64,000 bases of DNA from Allolobophora icterica. Lineage: Eukaryota > Annelida > Clitellata > Crassiclitellata > Lumbricidae. The notes beneath the pieces were generated by a model. That model was not told the origin of the DNA and made no database searches. It was given only the letters and a program-made list of their open reading frames with translations. Position 1 is the stretch's first letter. Every line of letters starts with the position of its first letter. The stretch covers positions 39,341,714 through 39,405,713 of the forward strand of contig OY744611.1 of NCBI GenBank assembly GCA_963556255.1, written 5' to 3'. Of the stretch, positions 38,607 to 49,790 are shown one piece after another. A program made the translations under genes and the position numbers.

Positions 38607-39631
38607 GGTAATCCTCCGAACGGCGGTCCCAAATTAAAATACGATGAAACATATTTCTTCCATCGGAAATATCATCGAGGTCGTCGTCGACGCGGTTCAT
38701 TGGTGGTTGGAATTGTTGAACGTGAAACTGGTCGGTGCTGGTTGGAGATCGTAGCACGCAGAAATGCGCTAACTCTTGAACGTATTATAACGGAACATGT
38801 TCTGCCCGGAAGTGTCATTGTAACTGATGCGTGGGCTGGATATGGCAACGTTGGCAAATAAATAACGGAGTTTATCAGCATGATGTCGTAGTGCATGCAC
38901 AACAGTTCGTTAATGAATTTGAACCGGACATCCACACACAGACTATTAAGGGATCTTGGATGCAGGCGAAGCGCAAATTGCGTTACCAAAGTGGAAAAGT
39001 CGTGGTCTTTTCCCAAGCTACTTGTGTGCTTTAAAGTGGCGCTTTAGCCACAAGGCGCAAGTTTTCGGACAGTACCTGAAGTTGTTGAGTGACAAATACA
39101 TTTGACGATGTATACTTCGTCATTTGTAACATTTCCACAAAAACTCTGTTTTGAAGTGTTTTAATTTACCTTTCATGAACACTACACTGGTTTTGATCTA
39201 TTAAAATGCCAGGTAAAACCGTAGTTTACGTTGCTAAATTGATAGTGGTTGAAAATCTGAAGTTTACGTTGCTAAATCCCTTGACGTTAGCTAGGTCTAT
39301 TAGACTATTACCAAGTATGAAAATTGTTTCATAGTTGAACTAAAAGTTAGATTATTGATGAAAATGTTACTGAAACTAGAAGCGGGATGTTTGATGAACA
39401 CATAACTGCAACTACAAGTCGGATGAACGATGAAAATATTTCATATTAAGAGTTAAACTAGGCCTAGAAGTTGGATGATCAGCTACGTGAAGACATGACA
39501 TTAATTTAGCAACGTTAAGTACAGGCCTGAAAAGATGTTGAATTTAGCAACGTAAACAACGGTTTTACCAAATGCCATATTAGGACTTTTACTAGTTATT
39601 AGAATTTGGGACCGCCGTTCGGAGGATTACC
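38607..39631 (+). mobile_element. Merlin (IS1016-type) DNA transposon, 1025 bp
   Basis: Inverted ends of about 29 bp (ggtaatcctccgaacggcgg and its complement) are flanked by identical tataagtc (38599-38606 and 39632-39639). Merlin elements make 8- to 9-bp duplications. Size and termini fit a full-length copy. Confidence 0.9.
38632..39033 (+). pseudogene. Merlin/IS1016-like DDE transposase, broken
   Basis: Plus-strand frames give KYDETYFFHRKYHRGRRRRG, GIVERETGRCWLEIVARRN, LPGSVIVTDAWAGYGN and, after a frame change near 38855, YQHDVVVHAQQFVN with HTQTIKGSWMQAKRKL. These are the DDE segments of the ISXO2/IS1016 (Merlin) family: first Asp-Glu in DETYFF, second Asp in VTDAWAGY, Glu region replaced by K in TIKGSW (usually TIE-W). 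The stop before NNGVYQ and the changed third position suggest it is inactive. Confidence 0.82.
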
Positions 39632-39639
39632 TATAAGTC

Positions 39640-39792
39640 TATTATACCAACTTACCAAGCCGCTCAGCCGTTGTGTTTGTGTCAGACGATTTCCTGATAA
39701 ACGACATCTGTTGTTGCAGTCGTGGGTTCTTCTTTACTAAATCCTCTGACATGCTTGACAAATAACTGTTACCAAACGCAACTTCTTTATTG

Positions 39793-39800
<8 letters not shown>
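39640..39800 (-). other. Possible minus-strand exon
   Basis: The minus-strand frame KEVAFGNSYLSSMSEDLVKK through SDTNTTAERLG ends in a good splice donor (GGTAAGT at about 39650). It might be an upstream exon of the hAT transposase interrupted downstream, or part of an unknown gene. I do not recognise the sequence. The TA repeat cuts its 5' side. Confidence 0.35.

Positions 39801-39877
<77 letters not shown>
39797..39877. repeat. (TA)n microsatellite
   Basis: About 40 TA units, uninterrupted. Confidence 0.95.
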
Positions 39878-39879
<2 letters not shown>

Positions 39880-39880
<1 letters not shown>

Positions 39881-40365
39881 ACATCATAATTATGCACTTC
39901 TGGTGTACGTAATACGTATGAAATGGGTGCGTTTCGTTTACATGCAAATTTGTTTCATATTGAAGATATAAATAAATCTCCATTTTCAATGTTTAATGAT
40001 CATCATGAATTTCTGATATTAGGTCCATTTCAGTTGTTTGTCTCTGTTTATGAAGAAGTTTGTCTGTGTTGAAACATAATATTTTAACATTTCAAGAAAT
40101 TCTCTCGATTTCTGGGTGGAGGGCAATGCCCCGCTCCTCAATTATTGGGGGGCACGTGCCCCAGCTGCTCCTCCCCAGAGTCGACGCCAATGCCACTAAT
40201 AATAAATTTGAAATAAACTGATATATTTCCTGCGTGCAACTGCTTGGTCTTCAGCCTGTTCTGATGAGTTAATCTGAGATTCATAGCCTGCCAGCTCTTC
40301 TGATTCTGCGGCTTCATAAGGAATAGACATTGTTTCAAAATGATTGTCGTTGTTGATAGACTGAA
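39880..40365. other. Mostly non-coding; short minus-strand frame interrupted by LTR element
   Basis: A MITE-like patch is at 40120-40195 (gggcacgtgccccagctgct). From 40365 to about 40203 the minus strand reads SINNDNHFETMSIPYEAAES and on to SLFQIYY before a stop. This frame is continuous with 44319 onward across the LTR element's target site. I do not recognise it. Confidence 0.35.
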
Positions 40366-41091
40366 TGTCGCGTGAGGAGATCGACGACAACGACGAGATG
40401 TCATTATCATCATGATGTAATCGTCGTTGCCGGTCGAGATAGGACGATGACGGACGAAAGCCAGTCTCCACTTGAGCAACAATGAAGGCAGCGAGGCCCA
40501 GGTGTAATCGGACACCACACAGCCAAGGTGTAATAGGACACCTCGCGGCTATGGTGTAACCAGACACCACCCGCGCTGCAGGCGAGCGACGACCCGCGTA
40601 TCGAGGAGCAATCTGACACTAATTGACGATAGCTTGACGTGGGGAGGGGGGCTGACTGATGCACGCTGGAGTTCCTACTTAACAGAAGGGAACGGAGAAT
40701 ACGGGACTTGTACTACTGACGCGGGCGACGCGTGAACATCGGTCGAGCGATCAACATCGAGAGGACGACCAGCGCCAGGCGGCAGAGTATAGTCCGTCAG
40801 ATTCAGAGACTGACGCGAAAGAACGATCTGGAGTTAGGCTGTACGAAGCAACATTTGAGATAGTCCGATTTAATATCTAAACGCTTTAATACTACGTGGA
40901 AGTTCCCGTAGAGTTAGTGTATATATATTTGTTTCTTTAAATAAATTCATTTATTAATTAAACAAAGTTCGTCGTGAATCTTCTATAGAAAAGTTAGGCA
41001 CGTTAAATAAAAGTGCAAGTAAAAGAACAAGCAATCGAGGGTCGACATCAACACACGGCAAACAATCGACGGGCGACCTCCGATTGCGACA
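40366..41091 (+). repeat. 5' LTR
   Basis: Begins TGTCGCGTGAGGAG and ends GATTGCGACA. It contains aataaattcatttattaatt near 40940 and tatatatattt near 40920. Confidence 0.95.
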
Positions 41092-41110
41092 TTGGCGCAG
41101 TCGACAGGGT
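41092..41110 (+). promoter_or_regulatory. Primer binding site
   Basis: ttggcgcagtcgacaggg directly after the LTR, the position and TGGCGC start usual for tRNA-primed Gypsy elements. Confidence 0.65.
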
Positions 41111-41618
41111 TTTCAACTGAAGACGTCACGACGAAGAGCGGAACCGGAAACGGAAAGAGGAATCTCAACAGATCGGGACCAGCGGCGAATACAACCCTTC
41201 GCAACTGGAGAAATCGAGTGCCGGACTCCTGAGGACGAAGGACTCGAAGGAACCGACAGCAACAGGCAAGGACGAGGAACAAGAGCGCCAACGGACGACC
41301 GACCATCGCTAGCAACGACGGACGGGAGTGGCAACGGAGGACAGCGGATCAGCCAAGATACCAAAAGACGGAACACGCTCGACGTATCAGAGGGTAAGTC
41401 CTTACTGGTAGTCGTGGTAATCTGTGAGGTTGCGGTTGAGGTCTGGATGAGGATTGGTGTGCGAATAGCCGAGGCTTTTGCGTAGCTCCTTTTGCTCAGT
41501 TCTGTTCTCGTTGTATTTGTGGTAGAATTTTAGGACGTTGTTTTCTTTGATTTCTGACCAGCGGTGACTCTCCTCTAACTTACTTATCTTTTTCTATTAG
41601 TGAGCGGACTGTTGGAAG

Positions 41619-43397
41619 ATGGATAAGTTGTCGGCATGGAAAAGAATGATGGTGCGGAACATACCCCATCACAGACTAGTCGCATATCTGATAAAGATGG
41701 GACTAGAAGAGAAGGAATGGGATCCCATGAATATGAACCAGCTCCGAGAGGCTAGCGCTGAAATAATTGTTTCTGGACGGGAGGCCCCGCCAGAAGTAAG
41801 TGAGGAAGAAAGCGCAGGTAGCCTAGATAGCATTAATAACGCGACAGTGCAGAGGCAGCTAGTCGAACTCAAACGACTAAAATACGAGAGAAAGGAAGTG
41901 GAGAGAGCGGAGAAGAGAAAAGAAGAGGAGGAGGAAAGGCAGAGAAGGATCGAAGAAGAGAGAGAGAGGAGACTAGAAGAGGAAGAAGAAAGGCAGAGAA
42001 GAGAAGCGAGAGAGGAAGCGGAGAAACTGAGGAAAGAAGAAAAAGGGGAAACGGAGAAGCAGAGGAGAGAAGAGAGAGAGGAAGCGGAGAAGAGACTCAG
42101 GCTGCTTGAGGAGAGAGCGGAGAGGAGAGAGGAAGAGAAGGAGGAAAGGCAGAGAAGGATCGAAGAAGAGAGAGAGAGGAGACGACAAGAGAAAGAAGAG
42201 AGACTGAGGCTCCTTGGGGAGACGCAGGCTGAGAAGCTCAGGATAAGTAGAGAGGAGAGCAGGCTGCTTGAGGAGAAGCGGGCTGAGAGATTAAGGTTTC
42301 AGGAGAAGTTGAGGAAAGAAGAAAAGGAGGAAACAGAGAGACTCAGAATGCTAGAGGAAGAGCAGGCTGAGAAGCTCAGGCTTCAGGAGGAGAAGCAGAG
42401 GAAAGAAGAGAAAGAGGAAGCAGAGAAATTAAGGCTTCAGGAGGAGAAACGGAGGAGAGAAGAAAAGGAGGAAACAGAGAGACTCAGAATGCTAGAGGAA
42501 AAGCAGGCTGAGAAGCTCAGGCTTCAGGAGGAGAAGCAGAGGAGAGAAGGGAAAGAGGAAGCAGAAAAATTAAGACTTCAGGAGGAGAAGCGGAGGAGAG
42601 AAGAAAAGGAGGAGGCAGAGAAGAGAGAGAAGGAAATCCGAGAGGAAAGGGACGCAGAGAGGAGACTCAGAGACGAAAGGGACTATAACTTAAGGCATTC
42701 GGTCGTAGGACGAATGATAACGTATAGTGAAAGCTTGCAAGGACTCTTACCGAGATCCCCAAGCGACCATGGGCAAATCCCTGGTTTCTTTGTGCATTGT
42801 GAAAGGGTATTCGACTCTTGCACTGTCCCGGACGACCTTCGTAGCAGATTACTCTTGACCTGTCTAGATAATCATGCCAGAACAGTGACAGCCAGAATTC
42901 TCATTGACTGGACCCAGAAATCGGTGCCTGTTAAGATACCCTGGCGAGCTGATCACCAAAAGGCGCTAGATAAACTTACGCACGATTTGAATAACGCCGT
43001 ATGTTTGCAGACAATTGGCTACGGCAGAGAGTTTGGTCTATCGACTGACGCTTCAGACAAAGCAGTCGATTGCTGCGTATTCCAAATTCAAGACGATGGT
43101 ACAGAACGGCCAATATGTTGCGCCAGTTCTAAATTAGATGCTACGCAAGCGCGTTGGGCCACTGTGGACCGCGAAGCGTACGCTGTAATCTTTGCGTTGA
43201 AGAAGTTTAGGAATTTGATTTGTATGTCAAGGACCACCCTCTACTCTGACCACCACCCCTTGACTTTCCTAACTGCTTCTAAGCCCACAAGTGCTAAACT
43301 TGCGAGAGGGGCTCTGGCACTCCAGGACTTCGGTATTTCCTTTGAATATCGACCTGGGTCGCTGAATATTCCCGCTGATCTTTTGTCCAGACTATGA
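41619..43397 (+). CDS. gag - RNase H fusion protein of the LTR element
   Basis: 592 residues in one open frame. Residues 1-90 are a gag-like N terminus. Residues about 75-350 are a long charged coiled coil of repeated E-E-K/R-Q-R-R units (tandem copies of AEKLRLQEEK). Residues about 360-430 resemble gag capsid text (GFFVHCERVFDSC, RLLLTCLDNHA). From about 440 comes the end of RT and RNase H: WRADHQKALDKL, LSTDASDKAVDC (first Asp), WATVDREAYAVIFALKKF (Glu), TLYSDHHPLTFL (second Asp). It ends SLNIPADLLSRL. The join is in frame with no stop, which is unusual for a random deletion. It may be a functional non-autonomous design, but this is inference. Confidence 0.8.
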   Translation: MDKLSAWKRMMVRNIPHHRLVAYLIKMGLEEKEWDPMNMNQLREASAEIIVSGREAPPEVSEEESAGSLDSINNATVQRQLVELKRLKYERKEVERAEKRKEEEEERQRRIEEERERRLEEEEERQRREAREEAEKLRKEEKGETEKQRREEREEAEKRLRLLEERAERREEEKEERQRRIEEERERRRQEKEERLRLLGETQAEKLRISREESRLLEEKRAERLRFQEKLRKEEKEETERLRMLEEEQAEKLRLQEEKQRKEEKEEAEKLRLQEEKRRREEKEETERLRMLEEKQAEKLRLQEEKQRREGKEEAEKLRLQEEKRRREEKEEAEKREKEIREERDAERRLRDERDYNLRHSVVGRMITYSESLQGLLPRSPSDHGQIPGFFVHCERVFDSCTVPDDLRSRLLLTCLDNHARTVTARILIDWTQKSVPVKIPWRADHQKALDKLTHDLNNAVCLQTIGYGREFGLSTDASDKAVDCCVFQIQDDGTERPICCASSKLDATQARWATVDREAYAVIFALKKFRNLICMSRTTLYSDHHPLTFLTASKPTSAKLARGALALQDFGISFEYRPGSLNIPADLLSRL

Positions 43398-43587
43398 TTG
43401 AGGAAGAAGGCGGACTACCATGTAAGGCACCGCGACAACTGTAAATATATTTCTAACTGTGCTGATATTTTGTATTTTCATGGGAACGACGAGGACATGG
43501 TCTGGAGGAAATCGATGGAGGGAACGACATCATTCTCAGCCGGGAGGCGAACCAATGACTGGCTTTGTCCTCCCCCGGGAAGGGAGG

Positions 43588-44313
43588 TGTCGCGTGAGGA
43601 GATCGACGACAACGACGAGATGTCATTATCATCATGATGTAATCGTCGTTGCCGGTCGAGATAGGACGATGACGGACGAAAGCCAGTCTCCACTTGAGCA
43701 ACAATGAAGGCAGCGAGGCCCAGGTGTAATCGGACACCACACAGCCAAGGTGTAATAGGACACCTCGCGGCTATGGTGTAACCAGACACCGCCCGCGCTG
43801 CAGGCGAGCGACGACCCGCGTATCGAGGAGCAATCTGACACTAATTGACGATAGCTTGACGTGGGGAGGGGGGCTGACTGATGCACGCTGGAGTTCCTAC
43901 TTAACAGAAGGGAACGGAGAATACGGGACTTGTACTACTGACGCGGGCGACGCGTGAACATCGGTCGAGCGATCAACATCGAGAGGACGACCAGCGCCAG
44001 GCGGCAGAGTATAGTCCGTCAGATTCAGAGACTGACGCGAAAGAACGATCTGGAGTTAGGCTGTACGAAGCAACATTTGAGATAGTCCGATTTAATATCT
44101 AAACGCTTTAATACTACGTGGAAGTTCCCGTAGAGTTAGTGTATATATATTTGTTTCTTTAAATAAATTCATTTATTAATTAAACAAAGTTCGTCGTGAA
44201 TCTTCTATAGAAAAGTTAGGCACGTTAAATAAAAGTGCAAGTAAAAGAACAAGCAATCGAGGGTCGACATCAACACACGGCAAACAATCGACGGGCGACC
44301 TCCGATTGCGACA
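43588..44313 (+). repeat. 3' LTR
   Basis: 726 bp, one difference seen from the 5' LTR. A polypurine-like gggaagggagg stretch precedes it at 43577-43587. Confidence 0.95.
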
Positions 44314-44318
44314 CTGAA

Positions 44319-45340
44319 TTGCGCTCATTTCATGTACGCTGTCCTCAGAACTCAAATTAGTTTGCGCATCATCGTCAAGTTCGTCAACGATCGATCTGCC
44401 GACTATTTCTGTTCACTACCATCACTAGCCTGTCCACTAACAGTCACAGGCAAGCTATCCTTTTCTCCGTACTACGCAACCCTAAGAATGTACTTCACCA
44501 ACTCCTACCTCCACTCCGACCCCTCTCCTCTCACCAATTAAGACCAAGAGCACACAACCATACTCTCCCACCCAAGGACAACTCTCAATTTATTCCAAGA
44601 TCATTATATAAAATATTTACTAGTTTATTCTAAAATTTTCTAATGACCTTTAATTATCCATTATCACTCATGTTAGCTTCTGCGTTTTGGTCAGACTGTT
44701 TATTTCTCAATAAACGAATATAAGTAGTTAAGGTATTATGATTCCTGGAACATCTCCTGTAGATAGACTATGATTCCTGGAACATCTCCTGTAGATTGAC
44801 TATGACTTCGCACATCCCATGTAGATACACTGTAGACTATGACTTCTGGCACATCGATTTAGTGCACACAATAGAAGGCGTCCAACCATAACCATTCACC
44901 CCATACACAGGCAACCATTCAATTGGTCTGACACGCACCAATGCGCACACCGTACAGAGCGCACAATCCTTTTATTGTTAACAATTAAATAGCCCCAAGG
45001 CATATCTCGGAAAGAATGGTACACAATGCTTTGGCTGTATAGGAACATGAGTGCACAGCTTTACCTGGTGCTTACACCTGGTGTACGTAGTCACCTTGAG
45101 TTCAAACTCAATTCTCTATGTATATATATATGTATATATATGTATATGTATGTATGTATATATATATATATATATAAAGTCTATGCTTTAGTTGAATAAA
45201 AATTCAAAAATTATCGTCTTATTTCAAATATAATTAAATCTAATTTAATTTTAAAATATATTTCTAATATGTATTACAAGCTATATTCTTACAAGCATGC
45301 TATTTGGACAACATATTTTGACATCTTAATAATATGGAAG
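44319..45340. other. Non-coding with short tandem repeats
   Basis: Holds a 30- to 35-bp tandem repeat (tatgattcctggaacatctc at 44738 and 44769, then a diverged unit to 44850) and TA/TATG repeats at 45115-45175. No gene is seen. The 69-residue frame at 44332 has no recognisable motif. Confidence 0.45.
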
Positions 45341-45645
45341 AGTTTTAAGCAAGAAGAGAGAGAGGACCCATGAGCTAACCCGGAGGTAGCCATGGATATG
45401 AAGTGTTAGCAACCTCAGTTTCTTAGACTCGGCATATGAGGGTAGGCGGCCAGCCCTTACCCTCACCGTCTCATCTTCCCACCGACAGAGTTCAGTCGGT
45501 GTGCTCATTATAGCTGAGCTGGCTATGGGGTGCAGCAGGAGCAGAAATCGAATCAAATTTCTATCCGGACGGGGATTCGAACCCCCGACCTCTCCATCAA
45601 CAGTTTAGCACGCTAACCACTACACTATCGTGCACCCCCTCTAGT
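45340..45645 (-). repeat. tRNA-derived SINE
   Basis: The minus-strand head at 45645-45560 has an A box (tagtgtagtggttagcgtgc) and a B box (gggttcgaatcc), while the acceptor ends do not pair, so it is not a functional tRNA. The 230-bp body follows on the minus strand (gcaccccatagccagctcag onward). The body end is uncertain. Confidence 0.7.
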
Positions 45646-45939
45646 CTTAACCAAATAAGTGTTTAAATACATTTAATTACAAAACGCGAAGAAACAAAGA
45701 TCGTTAGGTTCTACTGTTGGAAATGTACGCACAGGCTGTCATGCATTAACATATAGTTGAATTCTCTAAATTATTTGCTAAGAAATACAAAACTGATAAG
45801 TAAAAGAGAAGGAAGAACTCTAAATTATTTGCGAAGAAATATAAAACTGTAAAGTATGAAGAGGGAAACTGCGAGCAGAATTGAAGAGAAGGTACATTTC
45901 AATGGCTGAGCGCTGAGAGGAGCGGTTGGTGCGCTGGGC

Positions 45940-46310
45940 GCGCTTGGAACGCTGGAAAGCTGCGGCAGGAACGCTCAGAAGCTGCGGGAGCAGCGGCAGG
46001 AACGCTGGGAAGCTGCGGGAGCAGGGGCAGGAACGCTGGGAAGCTGCGAGAGCAGCGGAGAGAGCGCTGGGAAGCTGCGGCAACAGCGGAACGAACGCTG
46101 GGAAGCTGCGGGAGCAGCGGAGAGAGCGCTGGGAAGCTGCGGCAGCAGCGGTAGGAATGCTGGGAAGCTGCGGCGGCAGCGGTGAGAGAGCTGGGAAGCT
46201 GCTGGAGCAGCGGCAGAGGCGACGGCAGCGGCGACGCCAGCGGCAGCAGCGCCTGCGGCGGCAGCGGCGAGAGCGCTGGGAAGCTGCGGCGGCAGCGCTG
46301 GGAAACTGCG
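45940..46310. repeat. 31-bp GC-rich minisatellite
   Basis: Consecutive units beginning gctgggaagctgcg recur every 31 bp at least nine times (about 45994, 46035 onward), then decay into gcagcgg runs. The array abuts and runs into RNase H coding sequence at about 46320. Because 31 is not a multiple of three, successive units are read in different frames. The open frames here on both strands are artefacts of the repeat. Confidence 0.85.
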
Positions 46311-46319
46311 GCAGCGACA

Positions 46320-47996
46320 GATTTGTGGGAAAGGCAGGAGTTGCTAGCGATAGTATACTTCACGAAATTGTATCGACAGTATTTGCTGGGTCGCCCATTT
46401 GTGCTAAGAACTGACCATGCAGCTTTGCAATGGCTCCAACGCACTCCAGAACCGATTGGACAACAGGGGCGTTGGCTGGAAAAGCTGGCCGAGTTCGAAT
46501 TTCAGGTGATACACCGTCCTGGTCGTAAACATGGAAATGCAGATGCGTTGTCACGCAAACCGTGCCGAAAGTGTGGACACGCCGAGGCAGCAGAGGTGGC
46601 GGCTGTAACAGAGACAGCCGAGCCGACTACGGTAGGAGTGGGGACCGACTGGCGTGATGTAATAAGGAACGCCCAATGGGAGGACCCCGATCTTGGTTTA
46701 GTATGTTCGTGGATGGAGGAAGGCGGTCGAGTGCCCGAGTTGGCGGACATTCTGTACGAGAATGCATTGGTCAAAACGTATTGGTATCAAAGGGATCAGC
46801 TGTTCTCGCGAGCGGGAGTGTTATATCGTCGGACAGCTGACAAGCTTGAGCAGTTAGTAGTGCCAAGGACCCTGAGGGGACAATTTTTGAAGTTATCCCA
46901 TACGGGGATGACTGGGGGCCATTTGGGAACTAGGCGGACTCGATGGCAAGTACGACGACGAGCATATTGGGTAGGTTGGTCCAAGGAAACTAAGCGGTTC
47001 TGTCAACGCTGTGTTCCCTGCGCCCAGTACCATCGGGACAACCCCCTCGACAAGGACCACTGCAACTGTTGCCATGTGGGGAACCCTGGGAAATACTTAG
47101 TGTAGATATCACTGGCCCTCACCCACGGAGTCGTCGTGGTCACGTTTACATCCTAACGGTAAAGCACAATTTCTCCAAATTTGTGGAACCCATTCCGATG
47201 GCAAACCAAGAAGCGACATCGGTGGCCCGTGCCTTAGTTGAGACCGTAATTGTAATGTACGGGGCCCTTTTACAGATCCTCACCGACCAGGGAACAAACT
47301 TCGATGGGCATTTATTCCGGGAACTCTGCAGGTTATTGGGGATCGACAAGGTGAGAACCTCTAGCTACCACCCTAGTGGGAATGCGATGATTTAACGGTT
47401 CCATAAAACGTTGAACACGATGTTGGGGAAGATTATATGCAGCAATCAAAGGGATTGGGACGAAGTTCTGCCCCACGTCCTGGCCGCTTATCGGGCGTCG
47501 CTGGACGAGACAACGGGTTTTAGCCCGAACTTCCTCCTTTTCGGTCGGGAGACCCGAGCGCCCATCGACCTTGTTTATGGTTGTCCACCTGAAAACAACG
47601 CCGCCACATACGTGACTTACGTTCAAGAACTAGCGGATCCCATGGATATCGCGTATCGACAGGTACGCGATCGACTGAAAATCGCAGCGGAACGCCGCCG
47701 ACACGCGTACGACTTGCGTGTCCGCCCGGCCGAGTTCAAGCCCGGCGAAAAGGTGTTCTACTTCACGCCACGTCGCCGTCAAGGACGCAGTCCTAAATGG
47801 ACCCGAATGTATACGGGCCCGTTTGTCGTGGTGGAACAACGCGGAGCGGTGAATTACGTTATACGGGAATCGGCCAATTCTCGACCTTTTACGGTTCACG
47901 TCGATAAACTAAAGTTGTGCTGTAGCGGAGAAGGGCAAGACAGTGAAGAAGATACGCCTGCACCACCAGAAGGCGGTGAAACGGACGCCGGTTGAC
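46320..47996 (+). pseudogene. Ty3/Gypsy pol remnant: RNase H end and integrase
   Basis: Plus strand, in order: end of RNase H (FVLRTDHAALQWL, GNADALSRKPC), then an integrase zinc domain H-H-C-C (HTGMTGGHLGTRR, CQRCVPC). A frameshift near 47070 follows. The catalytic core has Asp in LSVDITGP and Asp in ILTDQGTNFDG. The place of the catalytic Glu is a TAA stop (47393-47395, in NAMI-stop-RFHKTL). The C terminus resumes (ETTGFSPNFLLFGRETRAPI, then KFKPGEKV-type text and a chromodomain-less tail ending 47996). RT and protease are missing. It is a dead copy. Confidence 0.88.
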
Positions 47997-48205
47997 CTAA
48001 GCGAAGTATTCGTCGACCGTCCCGTTATCTTCAGTAACCGGGGTAGCCCGGGATCGTATTAGCGATACGGTTCTACCTGACACTAGAATGCGAACTTCTA
48101 ACGTTGAATGGGGTCTGACAGTTGATTACGATCACTCGTCATCGAGTTGAGCTGCGAATGTTTTCTGTTGCAGAGTTGAATTTCTGAGGGTCCGCTCTAA
48201 TCTGA

Positions 48206-48751
<546 letters not shown>

Positions 48752-49790
48752 AGAATGTCTGCGCTGAAAGACAGTTGGACGAATTTGGGGAGGGGACTGC
48801 AGCCAATGCGGAATAAACAGTTACCCTCATAAACAGCGACCCCCTCCTTTAGAAACGAAGATTTGACTATTATGTGGAACAAGCGTATTTTCCTGTGTGT
48901 TATTTTCTCTGATTTTGTTGTGTTGTAATATTGTTGAATTATGTTGATAAGTGAATACGACCTGTAAGGTGATGGCAGGGTAAGGCGCCACATAAATTGG
49001 TGAGTCGTTGAGAATTAGTAATTGTGTTTTTGTGATTTTCGTTACGTGGTTCACCATGACGGATGGAGTGAATTTAGGGGAGAGAAGCCATATTCCGTTA
49101 CCCGAGGATCTTGAGGATCTTGAAATATCCTCTCTAGAGGTTCTTCTATAACAGAGATGCCATTGATTTAGCGCCATATCTGCATTACGAGAACGATGGT
49201 TACGATGGGCAATCCTCGTTGTTTGATTTAGAAGATTTTGGATTTTCATCTTTGGTTTGGTCAAATGCAGATGATGGGGGAACACCGTTAGTTGGTGGCC
49301 GCCGTGTAGCCGTCTGGAGACCGTATCATTGGGGAAATTACCCTGTTTCTGTTGTTTTTCCACTGAGACAGATATTGGTGGTCGAAAATGTTGTCTTGTG
49401 GGAGATTGACTGTGTTTTGTCCCTTTTAAAAGGGCGGCCAAATTTTGGAGGTGTAGTTATGTTGGCGTTGCCATTTTAGTTTTTGATAGAGGTCTGATAG
49501 GTGTTAATAGAGTATTCGGTTCTTATCCTCTGTACGCGCCTTTGACTTCACTAGTTGCTAATTTGCTAGCCTCAAATACGGGCTAATGTTTAAGTTGACT
49601 TGGTGAGAAACCAGAGTTATTTTCTGATTTAGTGCAAATAATGACTTGTGAACGTTAAATTGTATGCAATGAACATAAGTTGCTGCATTGAAGAGTGACT
49701 TTCGAAAGGATTCCCGAATACGGTTGAGATTTTATGATCAGTTGCTGTAGTTGATAAGTACTTGTTCTGTAATTAGTTAATTGATTGTAA
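48752..49790. other. Retroelement-like non-coding region
   Basis: Broken plus-strand frames (near 49056 MTDGVNLGERSHIPLPEDLE; 49219-49479 SLFDLEDFGFSSLVW) look like decayed coding sequence that I cannot name. ttggtgagtcgttgaga at 48998 could be a primer-binding site, which would make the preceding bases an LTR end. This is unproven. Confidence 0.3.

Larger units (their letters stand above)
40366..44313 (+). mobile_element. Ty3/Gypsy LTR retrotransposon, internally deleted, very young
   Basis: Two 726-bp LTRs (TG...CA) flank a 2.5-kb interior. The 5-bp duplication ctgaa is at 40361-40365 and 44314-44318. A primer-binding-site-like tggcgcagtcgacaggg follows the left LTR. Comparing the LTRs by eye I found a single difference (A at 40569, G at 43791). 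The interior encodes gag and RNase H only. Protease, most of RT, and integrase are absent, so it would need a helper. Confidence 0.95.

Noticed and set aside
45560..45640. Functional tRNA gene on the minus strand
   Set aside because: A and B boxes are present, but acceptor ends do not pair and a SINE body follows.
45899..46444. Long GC-rich frames on both strands
   Set aside because: Product of the 31-bp minisatellite. Only the part after about 46320 on the plus strand is real Gypsy coding sequence.
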